The notes under the pieces: generated by a model
What the model saw: only the letters and a program-made list of their open reading frames with translations
Told to the model about the DNA's origin: nothing
Database searches by the model: none
In this document: positions 22,490 through 34,653 of the stretch, piece by piece
How positions within the stretch are numbered: position 1 is the stretch's first letter
How the letters are laid out: the number at the start of each line of letters is the position of its first letter
Position numbers and translations under genes: made by a program
Source of the DNA: Petrolisthes cinctipes
Lineage: Eukaryota > Arthropoda > Malacostraca > Decapoda > Porcellanidae
DNA: 64,000 bases
Assembly (NCBI GenBank): GCA_033782935.1
Contig: JAWQEG010000739.1
Coordinates: 1-64,000, forward strand
Direction of reading: 5' to 3'

Positions 22490-22850
22490 GTGTGGGATGG
22501 GTATTGGGATTTTTATACATATTCATACTTCTATGTATTACCAGACGCCTCAATCCCCATATGAAACCCATCCATCCCCATCAGTCCCCCGACAACTTGC
22601 AATGCCACTTTCACTCATATACCTCTCAACTCTAACCTTCCATCTCATTCCCGGCATGAATCTTCCACTCTGTTCCTCCACCTCACTCTCATGCACTTTC
22701 TTATCCAACATCTCGCTCCCCATACGATCCACATGACCGAACCACCTCAGGGTGTTTCTTTTCATACTCGCCAGCGTATCCACATCCACATCACATCGCT
22801 CACGTACAGTACCTCTCCATTCGTCAATATATATCACCATGTAACTTTAC
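22490..22850 (-). pseudogene. RTE-like C-terminal fragment
   Basis: A minus-strand open stretch reads TLRWFGHVDRMGSEMLDKKV then VEEQSGRFMPGMRWKVRVER, the C-terminal signature found after the RT of RTE-type and related elements (L-R-W-F/Y-G-H-V). Nothing of the catalytic core remains. It adjoins the 3' end of the CR1-like element. Confidence 0.6.
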
Positions 22851-22933
22851 ACACACTACACAGTAAACTCATCCCACATATAATTTGTATATATTATCAT
22901 TATATACAATGGACTATAGTTATCAGAACTAAC

Positions 22934-22936
<3 letters not shown>

Positions 22937-22964
<28 letters not shown>
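22937..22964 (+). repeat. CA microsatellite at the CR1-like 3' end
   Basis: About 14 CA units directly at the 3' terminus of the minus-strand element that follows, probably grown from its short-repeat tail. Confidence 0.85.
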
Positions 22965-22966
<2 letters not shown>

Positions 22967-23029
22967 TGGTTCCTGTGGTTGTAGTTTCGGGCAACAGTTG
23001 CTACCCGTGGCCACGCTGATGCGCCGCCA

Positions 23030-26000
23030 TTAGTATACTCCGTCTGCTCGTCTCTGTGCCAGCTGGTCTATAATGCTGTTGCTGGCAGCACGGAGATGGT
23101 AATGTGGCATCTTGGGTTGGTCAGGTATTGTCTGTAGGAACTTATCCAGCTGGGTCTTGAATCGTTCCAGGGTAGGTTCCGTTATATCACGCAGGTGTCT
23201 GGGTAGTGCGTTGTATAGCAGTGGTCCTCTTGTGGCGAAAGCATTTTCTTTGAGTGTCTTTAGTTCTTGCTCTGGGGTGTGTCTTTTCAATATGACAGAG
23301 TCGTCCTCGTCGCTGGTGTATGTTGAACTGTATGTTAAGGTTATTGACACATATTCCAGTCAATATTTTATATATATATATTATTGCGTACCTTTCTCTA
23401 CGCCTTTCTAGGGAATAGAGGTTTAGTTCATGTAATCTTGTCCAGTAGTCGAGATCTCTGACACTAGATATTCTGCTGGTGAACGATCGTTGTACCGCTT
23501 CTAGTGACTGTTTCTCCCCTGCTCTCCACGGACTCCATAGTTGACAGCAATACTCTAGCAGTGGTATCACAAGTGACTTGTATAGCGTCAGCATAGGTAG
23601 CCTTTCTCGTGTCCGGAAGGTGCGGAGTATCCAGCCAGCTTGACTTCTTGCTTTCTTGACTACGTTTTGCACATGGTGGGTGAAGTTTCCATCGGAACTG
23701 AAGGTAATTCCCAGGTCTCTTATGTGCTCTTTGGTGGTTATATGAGCACCATCTGGTGCTGTGTATGTGTCTGCAGTGTAGCTTGTTCCATCTGGACTGT
23801 AGTGTATATGCTCAAATTTGTTGTTATTGAAGGACATGTTGTTCTGCTCTCCCCACGAGTAGAGTACTGTTAGATCTGCTTGAAGTTGTTCAGCATCAGA
23901 TACTGAGGAAACTTCTTTCATTACTCGTGTGTCATCAGCAAATGAGGCTACGGATGAATGTATGACATATCTGTTGATGTCTGAGATGTGGATCAGGAAC
24001 AGTATTGGTCCTAGGACCGACCCTTGCGGGACCCCGCTGTTGACTGTTGACGACTGAGATATTGCACCCACAGCCGCTACACATTGCTCCCTGTTAGTAA
24101 GAAAGGAGTGAAGCCACATCCCGAGATTTCCAGTGATGCCCATCTGTCTGGTCTTGTGCAATAGAACGCCGTGGTCCACCTTGTCAAAAGCTTTTGCGAA
24201 GTCGAGGTAGACCACGTCGACATCTTTGCTATATTCCAGCATTTCTAGTATTTTTTCATAGTGGGCAAGAAGCTGGGAAAGGCACGAACGCCCAGCGCGA
24301 AACCCATGTTGGTCTGGATTCATCTTGTTGTTTTGTTCAAGGTGTTCAGCGATGTTCTTGACTATTATTCTCTCTAAGACTTTTATGATGTGAGAAGTTA
24401 AGGCAACTGGTCGATAATTTTTCGCCTCCGCCTTCGACCCTCCTTTATGGATCGGTGTGATGCGAGAACTTTTCAGTTTCTTTGGTATTGTACCAGTTTT
24501 CAGGGTATTTTTATAAAGAGAGAGTAGGGGAATGCTTAGTTCTTTAGCACAGCATCTGAGGAGCATGGCAGGGAAGTGGTCTGGACCAGCTGCCGAGTTA
24601 GCAGCTATCTCTTTGATTGCTCCCTCTATGTTGCCTTGATTTAAAATTATGTCCGTGAGTTTTGATGCACAATCAGTATCTTGATGAAAGAAATCCTTGG
24701 GTGAGTTGATTATCTTGTCTTTCATCGGATCACTGAAGACACTTTTATACTGGTATAGTAGTATTTCAACAATCTCCTTTGGTTCGCTTATGGTTCGGCC
24801 ATCTGAGTCGGTCAGTGGGCCTACAGTTGATTTCACTACTGACTTGTTAGCGGCATACTTGTAAAAGTACTTTGGATTGGTTTTGATGTATGCCACGGCT
24901 TGTTTTTCTTTATGGTCATCCTCTAATTCAATTGACCTTTTAAGTTGTTCTTCTATAGTTTTTATTTTGTTTTCGGTCTGTGTCAGAACCTCTCTGTTTT
25001 TTGTCTCTTTGAGTTTGTTTCTCAATTTCGTTCTTTTTCGCATCAGAGTTTTCCTGTCTCTTGGTATGTTTCCCTTGTGAGAGGTCTTTTTAGACGGTCT
25101 CATTGGTACATGCGTCTCTGATACTTCCAAACATTTCTTCATTATTAGGTCATATTGGGCCTCGGGGTCACGATCTTTCATGAGAAGATCCCAGTCCACT
25201 TCACTGAGGTCTCTCCTCAAATTTTCCCAGCAGACTGACTCGCTGTGAAAGTTCAGCTGGTTAAAATTTGGTAACTGTTGTGCTGTACTGACAATCCTAG
25301 TTTTCATATTCTTAGATAAACCGGTCGTCAGGATAATGATGTTGTGGTCTGAGAGGTTGGTTTTGTTCACGGAAATATCATGTAAAAGGTCATCGTTGTT
25401 TACCATGACAATGTCCAATATGTTGTTGCCTCTTGTGGGGGTGTTGATAGATTGATGTAGACAGAAGTCTTCAGTGAGGTTCAGGACCGCTTCTGCCTGG
25501 GTTCGCATGTCCCCTGCTCCTCCATACACCCTCTCCAACTCCCAGTCTATGAGTGGAAAGTTTAAGTCACCGGTGAGCACGATGGAGGGCATGGGTGTTG
25601 GTAGTGAGTTTATCAATTCTCTAATTTTCGTCAATTGATCAATGAATTTATTAGTTGGGCAGTTTGGTGGCCTGTATATATTGATATAAACCCAATTGAG
25701 GTCGCCAATGTATAGAACTAGGGATTCTGTGTACAGGTTTGATTCAGAATGGAGAACCTTGGTGCTAGCTGCGTAGCAGCAATCCACGTAGGTGATGACA
25801 CCACCTTTCTTCTTTTGCTTCGGCCTATCTGTTCTATATGGTATAAAGTTTGGTATGTTTACTTCAGCTTCCTTAACCTCTGCTATCAAGTGGGTTTCTG
25901 TTAAAGATATTATAATTGCATTCTCAGTTTGTGCTAGTTCTGTCAGTAATTTTATTTTGCCTCTGAATTTGTACGGTATGAGGCCAGCGATGTTCAGAGT

Positions 26001-26237
26001 GATTACTTTACAAAGACTGTTGGGATTGTTGCCGACTGTGCCGCCTGTTGTTGCTGGTATCCTTGTAGCTGGTGTGCTTGTAGCGGGTGTGTGGTGCCCC
26101 ACTGCAATGGTATTATTTTCAGTGTCTGCAATATTTGTTGCTGAACTTGTTGCATCTGTTGCATTTGTTGCAATAAAAAAGACTCTACAGTAGCATTCTG
26201 TTGTCTTTCCGACTGGTGTGAGGGGGCCCCTGCCCAT
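23030..26237 (-). CDS. CR1-like ORF2: endonuclease and reverse transcriptase
   Basis: About 1,000 residues of near-continuous frame. The APE-type endonuclease comes first: VITLNIAGLIPYKFRGKI, IISLTETHL, WVYINIYRPP, VLTGDLNFPLIDW and LSDHNIIIL, carrying the expected Asn, Glu, Asp and His positions. RT follows: SSRITPIHKGGSKAEAKNYR, YLDFAKAFDKVDHGVLLHK, GVPQGSVLGPILFLIHISDI and SFADDTRV, so the catalytic F-A-D-D is present. The C-terminal domain ends in an ATRGPLLYNALPRHLRDI segment that lies in another frame than RT. A shift near 23290-23310, around RGRLCHI, therefore separates the last 80 or so codons. No RNase H. The element may have been active until recently. Confidence 0.88.
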
Positions 26238-26956
26238 ACATTGGGTGGTTGAGAGGGTGGTGTGGGTTGTCGAGCAGGTGGTTGTTTAACGAGTGGTGGC
26301 CACTGCTCTGTTTGCTGTTCGGTAGTTGAATGGTCTGAGGGGTATCGACGAGTGCCCTGCAGATGTAGTTTTCTACATCTCCTATCGAAACACTCCCGCT
26401 TTTTTTCTGACCCATAGCATATCACTGGGTGTAGAAAGTCACAGTCCTTGCCTTTTTTACACCCTCCTGCTTTGTTGCAGCCGTTTATCTTGTACCAATT
26501 GCACAGTCTAGGGTGAGCATTTGGACAGTCTCTGCCTCTTAGTCCATATTTACACTTATTATTTCTATAATAGGGACATATTTTCTCTTTCTGTTTGTCA
26601 CAAGTATTATTTCTGTTTCCCTTGGTAGTTTGGGAGTCACTTCGTTTGTCAGCTGGGTACTTTGTTTTGTGGTCGTTTGACTCGATATTATTTTCATCAA
26701 CGCCACTTGTGTTAACACTGTCACTTATATTAACAACGTCACTTACCGCCCCTTCCTGGTCTGGTTGTAGTTTTTGCTTAGCCTCCCTTTCCTTCTCTAC
26801 TATGCTGTACACCTGTGCAAACAGCCGGTCACAGCCATCACCCAGCTGTTTCCTAGTACAATCTTCACAAGTATACTGGCACCTTGTAGTAAAGAAATTC
26901 ACTATGGAATAAGCAGGGAGGTTTGAACAGTCTGCGTGGATAAATCCTTTACACAC
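26003..26956 (-). CDS. CR1-like ORF1: PHD-like and CCCH zinc fingers
   Basis: Predicted RNA-binding ORF1, 317 residues. The first 35 residues look like the end of a PHD-type finger (CKGFIHADC, then CQYTCEDC). Residues of about 125-200 hold three CCCH fingers in a row: CPYYRNNKCKYGLRGRDC followed by x3-H, a second starting CNWYKINGC, and a third starting CYGSEKKREC. The rest is proline-rich, then glutamine-rich with a MQQMQQVQQQ stretch. The first half of the PHD finger is missing upstream of the Met used, and a strong donor/acceptor pair lies just there (see findings). It overlaps the ORF2 reading frame by about 235 bp. Confidence 0.82.
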   Translation of the reverse strand: MCKGFIHADCSNLPAYSIVNFFTTRCQYTCEDCTRKQLGDGCDRLFAQVYSIVEKEREAKQKLQPDQEGAVSDVVNISDSVNTSGVDENNIESNDHKTKYPADKRSDSQTTKGNRNNTCDKQKEKICPYYRNNKCKYGLRGRDCPNAHPRLCNWYKINGCNKAGGCKKGKDCDFLHPVICYGSEKKRECFDRRCRKLHLQGTRRYPSDHSTTEQQTEQWPPLVKQPPARQPTPPSQPPNVWAGAPSHQSERQQNATVESFLLQQMQQMQQVQQQILQTLKIIPLQWGTTHPLQAHQLQGYQQQQAAQSATIPTVFVK

Positions 26957-27115
26957 ATACTGTGACGGTGATGTGAGAATGATAGATAATGTAATTTATA
27001 ATATGACAATTACAACTTACCTTGCCCGGTTAATTTATGATCTCGTTGGTTGGCTGCAGCGAAGAACAAAAAGTCGGGGATTAATTCCCCGTTTTAGGCC
27101 CCATCCACCATACAC

Positions 27116-28146
27116 ATAATAATTTTTTATGTTAAGGGGGTTCTTCCCGATATATATGTATTTATATAGATAACAAATCTACTGGTGTATTCAAACAACC
27201 AATTGCAAATTTCTATATTTATTCAACTCCAGTATGCCAACATGAATAAATTAATTTCACACACACACACACACTCACGCAACGCTAACTATCTACTCGC
27301 TCTCGCTACCTCTCGGCTCTCGCTCGTATACGTGACGATAGTCTAGCTTACGTTAACACTGTAGTATTCTATCAATGCTACGCAAGTTGGAATATTTTTC
27401 TAATGTCTCACACTTAGTGTCTCACAACACACTCGTAATTTTCTTCAAAGATCCAGCTCTCCCTCACCTTAATTCACTTACCGAACCAGTGTCAATGCAA
27501 CTGGTCAGTATACAACTGTAATGCCTTGTGAATCGTGGTAACTATCCAACGATTCGACGTTACGTTGTTCACTCCCCAATCTACACGTGGAGGTAATTCG
27601 GCAAGGGAAGCTGACGATACGAGTGTGTTCCCTTCGAGTGTGTCCTGTTCCAACTGACCCCTATTCTTCCTCCTTAACTGGTTCAAAATTTCTCTGACTC
27701 CTCCTCCTATCTTTGTTCGTTTTTCCTAACTGGCTACGATTTACATGGTACCCACTTATACTTTAGTTATACATGCAATTTCAATTTACCTATGGCGTAC
27801 TAATAATTCATGATAATCTCCCTCCACTTCACGATCATTTGCAATACCATAAGTTACCCTGGTAGCATAATTGATTAATACATTGTAATTTACGTACGAA
27901 CACCTTATAGGACAAGATGTGCAAATTCAGTTGAAACCCGGCCTTCCTGACCCTTTTCTAATTTTGGCTACTAATCCGGTACCTGCGGATTAACCCTGCA
28001 GGTTAACTCTGCTGCACCTACAACTTAACCCACTCCTGTCTCCTTTGTCTCGTCTCATGAATGGAATATTCCAGAACATTCCCAGTATGGAATTTTCCAA
28101 CTCTCTGTAATTCAAATTACGTCACGAGTATTATTTCTGAGTCGTG
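27116..28146. other. Unassigned sequence
   Basis: Includes a CA run at 27260-27277 and a small palindrome TTAACCCTGCAGGTTAA at about 27992. No coding exon, no repeat partner and no RNA gene was recognised. Confidence 0.4.
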
Positions 28147-29562
28147 ATACATACATACATACATACATACATACATACATACATACATACATACATACAT
28201 ACATACATACATACATACATACATACATACATACATACATACATACATACATACATACATACATACATACATACATACATACATACATACATACATACAT
28301 ACATACATACATACATACATACATACATACATACATACATACATACATACATACATACATACATACATACATACATACATACATACATACATACATACAT
28401 ACATACATACATACATACATACATACATACATACATACATACATACATACATACATACATACATACATACATACATACATACATACATACATACATACAT
28501 ACATACATACATACATACATACATACATACATACATACATACATACATACATACATACATACATACATACATACATACATACATACATACATACATACAT
28601 ACATACATACATACATACATACATACATACATACATACATACATACATACATACATACATACATACATACATACATACATACATACATACATACATACAT
28701 ACATACATACATACATACATACATACATACATACATACATACATACATACATACATACATACATACATACATACATACATACATACATACATACATACAT
28801 ACATACATACATACATACATACATACATACATACATACATACATACATACATACATACATACATACATACATACATACATACATACATACATACATACAT
28901 ACATACATACATACATACATACATACATACATACATACATACATACATACATACATACATACATACATACATACATACATACATACATACATACATACAT
29001 ACATACATACATACATACATACATACATACATACATACATACATACATACATACATACATACATACATACATACATACATACATACATACATACATACAT
29101 ACATACATACATACATACATACATACATACATACATACATACATACATACATACATACATACATACATACATACATACATACATACATACATACATACAT
29201 ACATACATACATACATACATACATACATACATACATACATACATACATACATACATACATACATACATACATACATACATACATACATACATACATACAT
29301 ACATACATACATACATACATACATACATACATACATACATACATACATACATACATACATACATACATACATACATACATACATACATACATACATACAT
29401 ACATACATACATACATACATACATACATACATACATACATACATACATACATACATACATACATACATACATACATACATACATACATACATACATACAT
29501 ACATACATACATACATACATACATACATACATACATACATACATACATACATACATACATAC
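28147..29562 (+). repeat. Perfect ATAC tetranucleotide array, 354 copies
   Basis: 1,416 bp of uninterrupted ATAC units; no interruption was seen in any line. It reads as endless frames on both strands, which are artefacts of a period of 4 bases. Confidence 0.98.
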
Positions 29563-29587
29563 TATCCTATCCTATCCTATCCTATCC
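29563..29587 (+). repeat. TATCC pentanucleotide array
   Basis: Five TATCC units abutting the tetranucleotide array. Confidence 0.95.
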
Positions 29588-30439
29588 TGCGGAGAGTTGG
29601 GGGCCTGTGGCCTCCCTGCGAATGCCTTACGGGCGGCTGGTCCCTCTTGTCAGAGGAAGTATAATAATTAGATTCGGGATCTAATTTCACCCATAAACTG
29701 ATTTAGTTTAAAATTAAATTAAGACAATTTGCAAATTTGACCCCATATGACCTTGCATGACCCCAACTATGTGCAGGCTGGGGTCAAAAGTACTTCTCAC
29801 TTAGTTGAGGTACTATGACTATCGTATAACATCCCGAAAACGGCTTAAAAAATATGTGAAATAGGCCGTAAATTAGGATTTTGTAAATTCCATGAACTTT
29901 GACCTGAACCGAGAGGTCAAGTATAGGTGATTCCTGGTAATGAGTTATAAAGGTGTATGTAGCTCAGGAAGATGCGTCGAACGGTACCAAGATGGACGCC
30001 GCACGATTAAAAGTGACTGAGTAAATTTTGTTTTTGCATTTCCCTGTGTTGAGTTTATGGGAACTTTGACCCCCCAAAACCCCTCGTCTAAAGTTCACCC
30101 CGGGTCGGGACTCGGTCGGCGAAAATGTTTGGTGCATTGCTGTCGATGTGCAAAATTTCAGCGAAAACGACTGTTCAGACCTGGTACTTTAAGGGGGCAG
30201 CCAGCCATGCTAGGGCACTCACTCCAGCACCAGCTCCGGAAGAACAAGGTTCCTGCCCACTGTCGTCCTGCCTGCCGCCACTACACCTAGCTGCCCTATG
30301 TCTACCTGTGTTCCCATTCTGATCACACAGTGTACAGTCTGCCACAGTTCTGGCTGCTACAGTCACCACTACAAACTCCAGTTGTCTGACGTTTGCATCC
30401 CTGACTTTTCGAATCATGGATTCGAAGAGTCTCAGGGGT
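29588..30439. other. Unassigned sequence
   Basis: Moderate G/C content with some purine bias. A TTCGAATCATGGATTCGAA hairpin sits at about 30407-30425. Plus-strand open frames at 30057-30322 have no recognisable domain. Confidence 0.35.
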
Positions 30440-30714
30440 GAAGAAGTGAGACGGTGAAGGGGGAGGAAAAGAGAGGGAGGGAAGGAAGAGGGAGGGGGGG
30501 GGGCAGACGAGAGAGAAGGATCGGGGAGGAGAAAGGAGGACAGAAACGGGATAGAGGGAAGAGGGGGGATAGAAAGGTGAGAGAAGGAAGGGGGAGGGGA
30601 GGGAGGTAGGAGAGGGGGGACAGAAACGGGGGAGAGAGAGAGAGTGAGAGCCGAGAGGAGGAGAGGGTGGGCTGAAGGAGAGAGAGGGGGAAGGGGGACA
30701 GAACGAGTGGAGGG
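30440..30714 (+). repeat. Polypurine tract of about 275 bp
   Basis: Almost only A and G, with GGGAGG, GAGAGA and GGGGGG runs. The complementary strand is polypyrimidine and gives serine-, proline- and leucine-rich open frames that are not genes. Confidence 0.9.
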
Positions 30715-30889
30715 TAAAATAGCATAAGCCACCCAATGTAAGATATAACTTAATATTCAAAATATAAATATAATTTTTATATTACTTCGAGAAAGATAAC
30801 TAAAACCATACAGCCACGTTGGATGTAAAAGAGTAATAAAATGCAATTATCGATATCAGTGATACGGAGATTTCACATGACATATGGAA

Positions 30890-31261
<372 letters not shown>

Positions 31262-31930
31262 ATCTGTTTGGTTCAGTATTGTATATAGTCTGTTGGTGGA
31301 ATTTAGTGTTGCTTGTTTTGAGGGAGTGAGAGGGGAGGTACTGTTACACTTGTTTACACACCATACAACACAACACACATGTAGTTATCGACTCTGACTC
31401 CCTGGTATCTCACATGTTTATGTTTTGGCTCACATAATACCAGTGGTGTTGTTTTTGTTTTTGTGTTTTTGATAAGTGGGTGGAGACATTCTAATAATCT
31501 AGGCTATACGGGCGGTATTACAACAAATTAACACCACGGTGTTTTATTGTTATAGTATTGTAGTGCACTTGTCACCTCTGATATTACTATTTAGTATCGT
31601 GGATTCCTAAGGGATTTTTATACTGTACAGCAGCCTCTCTATAGAGCTGGTGGTCGGCTCATAGTGGAGTGCTGTTTAGAATCTGGGTTATACTTTTGTG
31701 AAGAAGATCGTCCTTTTATTGTTTCAGATATATCAGTGAGTAGTCATAGCCCATACCCTGTCGACGGTGGCTTACCTCCCTTTTGAGTGTTGCCCCACAG
31801 TTGTTTATTCCTGTGCGGTTGCCTTTGCAGTTGCTTAGTCATGTGCAGGGTTGAGGGGCATGGTGTTTACTGTGGGTTATGATGCTTACTGAGTCTTCGG
31901 TGGCGACCTCGGTTTCTGTTGATGTGGCGT
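31262..31930. other. Unassigned sequence before the Jockey-like copy
   Basis: GT-rich. No reading frame or repeat partner was recognised. It could hold decayed upstream parts of the Jockey-like element. Confidence 0.3.
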
Positions 31931-32380
31931 AACACTATCTAAAGTCTTCGAATATACTCTTAACACCAAAATTCATAAGCACCTTACTCGCCATAATCTT
32001 CTTTCAGATCGTCAGTATGGTTTCTGTCAGGGGCGCTCTATTGGCGATCTACTATCCCTGCCTTCTGATTCATGGTCATCCTCTATTCGGGACTTTTGTG
32101 AAACTTTTACTGTTGCCCTTGACACATCCGAAGCTTTTGATAAAGTCTGCCACAAAGCTTTAATTTCCAAACTTCATCCATTCGGCTTCTATCCTTTCAT
32201 CTGTGCCCATATATCTGATTTCCTTTCTGGCCGTTCTATAGCTGCTGTTGTAGATGGTCTCTGTTCTTCCTCTAGGTCTATTAATATCTCCTGTTCATCA
32301 ATGAACTTTTAACCTGTACCTCTTCCCCTGTTCACTCCTATGCCGATGATTCCACCTTACACTAATTCACCCAGATTGAC
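31931..32380 (+). pseudogene. Jockey-like RT, left part
   Basis: Reads TLSKVFEYTLNTKIHKHL, then RQYGFCQGRSIGDLL, ALDTSEAFDKVCHKALISKL (the first catalytic Asp block) and DFLSGRSIAAVVDGL, and, after a lost segment that includes the GxPQG region, a residual ADDSTLH active site in a shifted frame near 32343. It is cut at 32380 by a family 1 insertion and continues at 36448. Confidence 0.75.
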
Positions 32381-32565
32381 TTTTTTTTTTTTTTTTATTA
32401 ATTGCGCTGTAGCGTCAATCAACAGGCAGGCAACAATACATATGGGTAGGAGGGACCCATGAGAATCCAATGACTACAACCACACATACACACACACACA
32501 CACACACATCACAAAAACATAACAGAATGGAGCACAAGCATACAGACAAATATTTACATTATGAC

Positions 32566-34653
32566 CTATTTAAATCCACCAAAACGAGGGTGGCGTACCA
32601 GAAGTTCCTCCAGAACCTGATGGTTCAGCAGGTGTCGACAAACCACATCAAGTGGCAGGCCCCGGGGCAGCAAGTGTCGGACAGTTGGGCAGGCCAGGCA
32701 ATAGTGCTCCATAGTGTTAGCACGAGGTGCTCGACACAAGCGACACTCAGTGAATAGAGGCTCACCCTGCATCCCAGCAACCTGCCCCGGTGGCCGGTAG
32801 CCAAGCCTCAAACGAACAGAGACTACATTGTACTTCCGAACCATGAGGCCTCGACGACGGTAGGAATATTTGTGAAGGCAGACAGACTCTTAATATGTGA
32901 TGGAGATGCTGAAGGGCTTCTCTGCATCCCTGCGTCGCCATACAGGGATGAGAGCTGCGGAGCGGACTTTAGAAAGGTAACATGTCAGGGAGAGAGGACG
33001 TCCAACACCACAAGGAGGCAGATGGCAGGCTTCCTTTGCGAGTCTATCAACTGTACCATTGTGACGTAAACCTTGACAGTCAAGTTACGATGACACAGTA
33101 AGGACAAAAACGATAAAATCTGCTGAATAACAGTAGAGTGTGTGGGCTGAACACTAGAGAGGGAATGAAGGGAAGGTTTGGAGTAACAAAAAATGGCAGC
33201 ATTAACTCCACATTGACAAACAAGACTAACAGCATCCAGAATGGCATACAGTTCACACAATGTTGAGCTAGAGTGGTTACAGAGATGACGGCCAACCCAG
33301 CCTCCTGGAGGGGACTCCATGTCAGGTGAGAAAAAGGCACAACCTGCTATACCATCCACTTGCAATGAGCCATCAGTGTAGAGGCAGTATGGATCTGTGA
33401 TGGAGGACGTCACTGTTTCTATGTGTTCCAGAGCTGCTGTAGAGAAGGCAGTTCCGACTTGGAAGTAGGTGTGAAGCTCACATCAGGTGTTGGTAGCATC
33501 CATGGAGGGGGCCCTGGGGGGACGTCTGCCACCATTATATCTATATTAAGACTACGGAGCATAGAGGAAACAGACCTTATAAGAGTACGTCCAGCAGGCA
33601 GTATGGGAGGGACAGGGGAGTTTGGTCTAAGAGAAGTCCTGACTAACTGAGAGTAATGGGGTGAAAGATGTGGGAAATGGAGGCACTTGACAGTGAAGCA
33701 AGTAACATTAGAATAAATTCACTCCACTAATGGGGGAAGACGCAACTCACGCTGCATGTTTACTATCCTGGTCGACATTGGACAATCAAGAATTATTCTC
33801 ATTGCTCTATTCTGAAATTTTTCTAAAGTTTCAAGAGTAGCCCTGGAAAGTTGAATCAGAGCAAGGGAGAGGTAATCAACAAAGTGAACGGATAAAAGCA
33901 ATATAGACAGTCCTGGCTACTGGGATGGAGATGCCCGAGGAGTTGTTAGAGAGCCATTGAAGTGCTGTAAGTCGGCGCTGGATACGACCCAATAAGTCCT
34001 GGACAATGGGATGGTCTTGAGGTCTGGCATGGATAATCGGCCAAATATTGACTGGTGCGCCTAGGTAGCGATACTGGGAACACATGGGAATGACAGTCCC
34101 TCCAATGGTGAACACTTACCGAGCTTGAGGAAGGCGGCAGGTGAATATTCTGCTCTTATCTGGAGAGACAATAATCCCACAGTGAGAGGAGGACACAGAG
34201 AAGGAGTCAAGAAACCGCTGGAGATCCCTTGGTGAGGTAGAATGAACACAGATATCTCCCATATACACCATACCACGCACTGTTGGGGAAGGAAGAGCCT
34301 TAAGAGTGAGTCTAGCTGGGGCAGAATAGACATTACATAGTTGTAGTACTCGATTCCCAAGTAGAACCTCAAATAGCTGAAAGGTCATGTCAGGATCAGT
34401 GGAGGTACGGAGAAGGTGATGTGGCAAGGAGCTATGTATGTAAGTCAGGAGACCATTCCTTACCAGATGAACATATGGCATATAACCATAGAGAAGAGGA
34501 GCTTGCCCAGCAGCAAGCGGCCGTCCTGAAAATGCTTCCTGGAGAAAAATAACACTGGGATGATGACGAGAAATATAGGCCTTGAGTGGAGTGAGCTTAC
34601 CATAACTGGTGATACCACATACATTCCAGGAGATGACATCCAGCCGGCAATCA
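32566..34653 (-). pseudogene. Family 1 ORF2, copy B, internally deleted
   Basis: The endonuclease start LDVISWNVCGITSYGKL, VIFLQEAF and GMVYMGD are followed in frame by ICVHSTSPRDLQRFL, which in the intact protein lies just after YADD. About 1.56 kb, encoding the rest of the endonuclease and most of RT, is missing, with GAT shared at the junction. Downstream, the thumb (MFTIGGTVIPMCSQYRYLGA) and RNase H (YCLYTDGSLQVDGIAGCAFF) are in different frames. The last open stretch carries the C-terminal zinc motif CRLCRAPRANTMEHYCLAC and the FGGFK end. It is non-functional. Confidence 0.85.

Larger units (their letters stand above)
22965..27115 (-). mobile_element. CR1-like non-LTR retrotransposon, near full length
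   Basis: Contains a short 5' leader (about 26957-27115), ORF1 (26003-26956) and a long ORF2 (23030-26237) that overlaps ORF1 in another frame, followed by a 3' UTR ending in GT repeats. This is one of the least damaged elements in the window, with only one clear frame shift near the end of ORF2. No target duplication was found. Confidence 0.85.

Noticed and set aside
27985..28015. Palindrome TTAACCCTGCAGGTTAA as a transposon end
   Set aside because: Too short, no partner repeat nearby.
28112..29664. Open frames of about 480-506 codons on both strands (repeats of YIHT and MYVC)
   Set aside because: They are produced by the ATAC tetranucleotide array: every frame of a stop-free 4-base repeat stays open. 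No start context or domain.
30175..30760. Ser/Pro/Leu-rich minus-strand frames up to 185 codons
   Set aside because: Complement of the polypurine tract; low complexity and overlapping in three frames.
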